Assembly (NCBI RefSeq): GCF_025751575.1
Contig: NZ_JAOWLA010000003.1
Location: 186,001 to 250,000, forward strand
Origin: Albidovulum sediminicola
GTDB taxonomy: Bacteria > Pseudomonadota > Alphaproteobacteria > Rhodobacterales > Rhodobacteraceae
Direction of reading: 5' to 3'
Length of the DNA: 64,000 bases
Under the pieces are notes generated by a model. The model was not told the DNA's origin, did no database searches, and saw only the letters and a list, made by a program, of their open reading frames with translations. The translations under genes were made by a program, and so were the position numbers. Positions 62,310 to 64,000 of this stretch are shown here, in pieces. Every line of letters begins with the position of its first letter. Positions within the stretch are counted from its first letter, which is position 1.

Positions 62310-63467
62310 TCAGTATGTGCGGGGCATGCCAAGGACGTGCTCGGCAAGGTAGGAGAGGATCAGGTTGGTGGAGATCGGCGCCACCTGGTAAAGCCGCGTT
62401 TCGCGGAACTTGCGCTCGACGTCATATTCCTCGGCGAAGGCGAACCCGCCGAAGGTCTGCATCGCGGCCTCCGCCGCCTGCCAGCTTGCCTCGGCCGCGA
62501 GCATCTTGGCCATGTTCGCCTCGGCGCCGGGGTTTTCGCCCGCCTCGTAGCGGCGCACGGCGTCATGCACCATCAGCTCCGCCGCCCGCATCCGCGCGTA
62601 GGCCTGCGCGATGGGGAAGGCGATGCCCTGGTTCTGGCCGATCGGGCGGCCGAACACCTCGCGCTCACCTGCATAGGCCGCAGCCTTGGCGATCAGCCAC
62701 TTGGCGTCACCGATGCATTCCGATGCGATCAGGATCCGTTCGGCATTCATGCCCGAGAGGATATAGCGGAAGCCCTTGCCTTCCTCGCCGATCAGGTTCT
62801 CCGCGGGCACCTCGACATCGTCGAAGAAGACCTCGCAAGTGGAGTGGTTCATCATGGTCCGGATCGGCGAGATGCGGAGCCCCTTCTTCTTCGCCTCGCG
62901 CATGTCGAGGATGAAGACCGAAAGCCCGTCGGTCTTCTTCTGCACCTCGGCCACGGGGGTCGTGCGGGCGAGCAGGATCATCAGGTCCGAATATTCCGCG
63001 CGCGAGGTCCAGATCTTCTGGCCGTTGACGATGTAGCGGTCGCCCTCCTTCTTCGCGAAGGTCTTCAGGGCTGCGGTGTTGGTGCCGCTTGACGGCTCGG
63101 TCACGCCGAAGGCCTGAAGCCGCAGCGATCCGTCCGCGATGCCCGGAAGGTAGCGCTGTTTCTGCGCCTCGTTGCCATGCCTGAGCAGGGTGCCCATCGT
63201 GTACATCTGCGCATGGCAGGCGCTGGCGTTGCAGCCGGCGCGGTGAATCTCCTCCAGGATCGCGGACGCCGCCGAAAGGCCAAGCCCGATCCCGCCGTAT
63301 TCTTCCGGGATCAGCGCCGACAGATAGCCCTGCTCCGTCAGCGCCTTCACGAAGTCGGCCGGATAGGCGCGCTTTTCATCAAGCTTGCGCCAGTATTCGC
63401 CGGGAAAATCCGCGCAGAGCTTGGCGACGGCTGCCCGGATGTCTTCATGCATGTCGATCGCGGTCAT
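62310..63467 (-). CDS. Acyl-CoA dehydrogenase
   Basis: A 385-residue FAD enzyme from ATG 63467 (GGAGGA six bases upstream). Family blocks: QAFGVTEPSSGTNTAALKT, NGQKIWTSRAEYSDLMILLA, EVPAENLIGEEGKGFRYILSG and QTFGGFAFAEEYDVERKFRE. The position of the usual catalytic Glu (MCAD E376, YEGTSQ) reads QVAPISTN, so that residue is missing; Glu243 in MNAERILIAS sits where isovaleryl-CoA dehydrogenase has its base E254 and likely takes the role. This points to a branched or dicarboxylic acyl-CoA substrate. Confidence 0.93.
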   Translation of the reverse strand: MTAIDMHEDIRAAVAKLCADFPGEYWRKLDEKRAYPADFVKALTEQGYLSALIPEEYGGIGLGLSAASAILEEIHRAGCNASACHAQMYTMGTLLRHGNEAQKQRYLPGIADGSLRLQAFGVTEPSSGTNTAALKTFAKKEGDRYIVNGQKIWTSRAEYSDLMILLARTTPVAEVQKKTDGLSVFILDMREAKKKGLRISPIRTMMNHSTCEVFFDDVEVPAENLIGEEGKGFRYILSGMNAERILIASECIGDAKWLIAKAAAYAGEREVFGRPIGQNQGIAFPIAQAYARMRAAELMVHDAVRRYEAGENPGAEANMAKMLAAEASWQAAEAAMQTFGGFAFAEEYDVERKFRETRLYQVAPISTNLILSYLAEHVLGMPRTY

Positions 63468-63582
63468 CTGATCCTCCGTTGCCGCGAGAGTATCCCAGGG
63501 GAGAAAATCGCGGCAGAGCGGAAGAGTGATCGCCCGCATAGGGCGGCCCTATAGCCGGTGGATCAGGCGGGGTTTGGATGTG

Positions 63583-64000
63583 TCAGGCGGTCTGGGAGGG
63601 CGTGCGGCGCCAGAGTGCCGGGCCGGTCTTGTGGATCGAGTTGCCCTGGCTGTCGACGGCCACGGTGACGGGCATGTCTGCCACCTTGAGGCGATAGATC
63701 GCCTCCATCCCGAGGTCCTCGAAGGCGACCGGCTCGGCCTCCACGATGGCCTTCGAGACGAGATAGGCCGCGCCGCCGACCGCGATGAGATAGGGGGCCT
63801 TGTGCCGGGCGATGGCCTCCAGCGCTTCCGGCCCGCGTTCGGCCTTGCCGATCATGAGCTTCAGGCCCGTGGCTGCAAGGATCCGGTCGGTGAACTTGTC
63901 CATCCGGGTGGCAGTCGTGGGTCCGGCTGGGCCGATCGCCTCGTCGCCCACCGCATCGACAGGGCCGACGTAATAGATCGCTCGCCCTTTCAGGTCGACG
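63583..64000 (-). CDS. Class I fumarate hydratase, C-terminal (beta) part, partial
   Basis: The gene runs off the right edge; the last 138 codons are visible. YYVGPVDAVGDEAIGPAGPT and TATRMDKFTDRIL, then MIGKAERG and LIAVGGAAYLVSKAIVEAE, are conserved in the fumarase C-terminal/beta domain of iron-sulfur fumarases and L(+)-tartrate dehydratase beta subunits. Fumarase (TCA cycle) is the likelier call. Its stop is 115 bp upstream of the acyl-CoA dehydrogenase start on the same strand. Confidence 0.85.
   Translation of the reverse strand, partial: VDLKGRAIYYVGPVDAVGDEAIGPAGPTTATRMDKFTDRILAATGLKLMIGKAERGPEALEAIARHKAPYLIAVGGAAYLVSKAIVEAEPVAFEDLGMEAIYRLKVADMPVTVAVDSQGNSIHKTGPALWRRTPSQTA

Overview
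The window reads as a high-GC alphaproteobacterial chromosome, most likely a member of the Rhodobacteraceae. The support is its MbfA iron exporter, the family-typical versions of DapF, MtaB, AccD, FolC and SthA, tight ATGA-type gene overlaps, and a GC-rich intergenic hairpin of a kind I associate with this family. The genus cannot be fixed from the sequence alone. About 51 protein genes (two cut by the window edges) and one tRNA-Lys are supported. No insertion sequence, integrase, CRISPR array, rRNA or obvious pseudogene was seen.

Layout. 1-1083: end of nth and a PfkB kinase. 1104-26178: an exopolysaccharide or glycolipid cluster with a Wzx-type flippase, a secreted glycosidase-like RTX protein, three family-2 glycosyltransferases, a WecG/TagA-type transferase, WecB epimerase, an alpha/alpha-toroid protein, an SGNH hydrolase and a polymerase/ligase-like membrane protein. 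In its middle lies a hybrid assembly line: a type I PKS (KS-AT-KR-DH-ACP-TE), a formyltransferase/NRPS protein whose adenylation domain is interrupted by a luciferase-like monooxygenase, and the phosphopantetheinyl transferase that would activate both. 26271-44804: mostly housekeeping and metabolic genes (accD, folC, zapE, sthA, fghA, mbfA, mtaB, dapF) mixed with transporters, an iodotyrosine-deiodinase-like flavoprotein and a cytochrome c. 44911-44986: tRNA-Lys(UUU).

45453-58428 is the most unusual part: a long plus-strand array beginning as a CUT2-type ABC transporter (binding protein, double ATPase, two oversized permeases). The ATPase is fused in frame to a PEBP/YbhB domain. A small SCP2-like protein and an alpha/beta hydrolase lie between the ATPase and the permeases. 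The array then continues with a seven-helix protein that lines up with proteorhodopsin/bacteriorhodopsin but has Leu where the retinal-binding Lys should be, a large flotillin, a four-helix membrane protein and a sodium:solute symporter-like protein. I read this as a candidate undescribed membrane uptake or sensing system built around a lysine-less opsin.

58437-64000: a thioesterase, an MmgE/PrpD protein, a MaoC/mesaconyl-CoA-hydratase-like enzyme, a LysR regulator, an acyl-CoA dehydrogenase and the end of a class I fumarase. This looks like a small locus for C4/C5 dicarboxylic or branched acyl-CoA metabolism.
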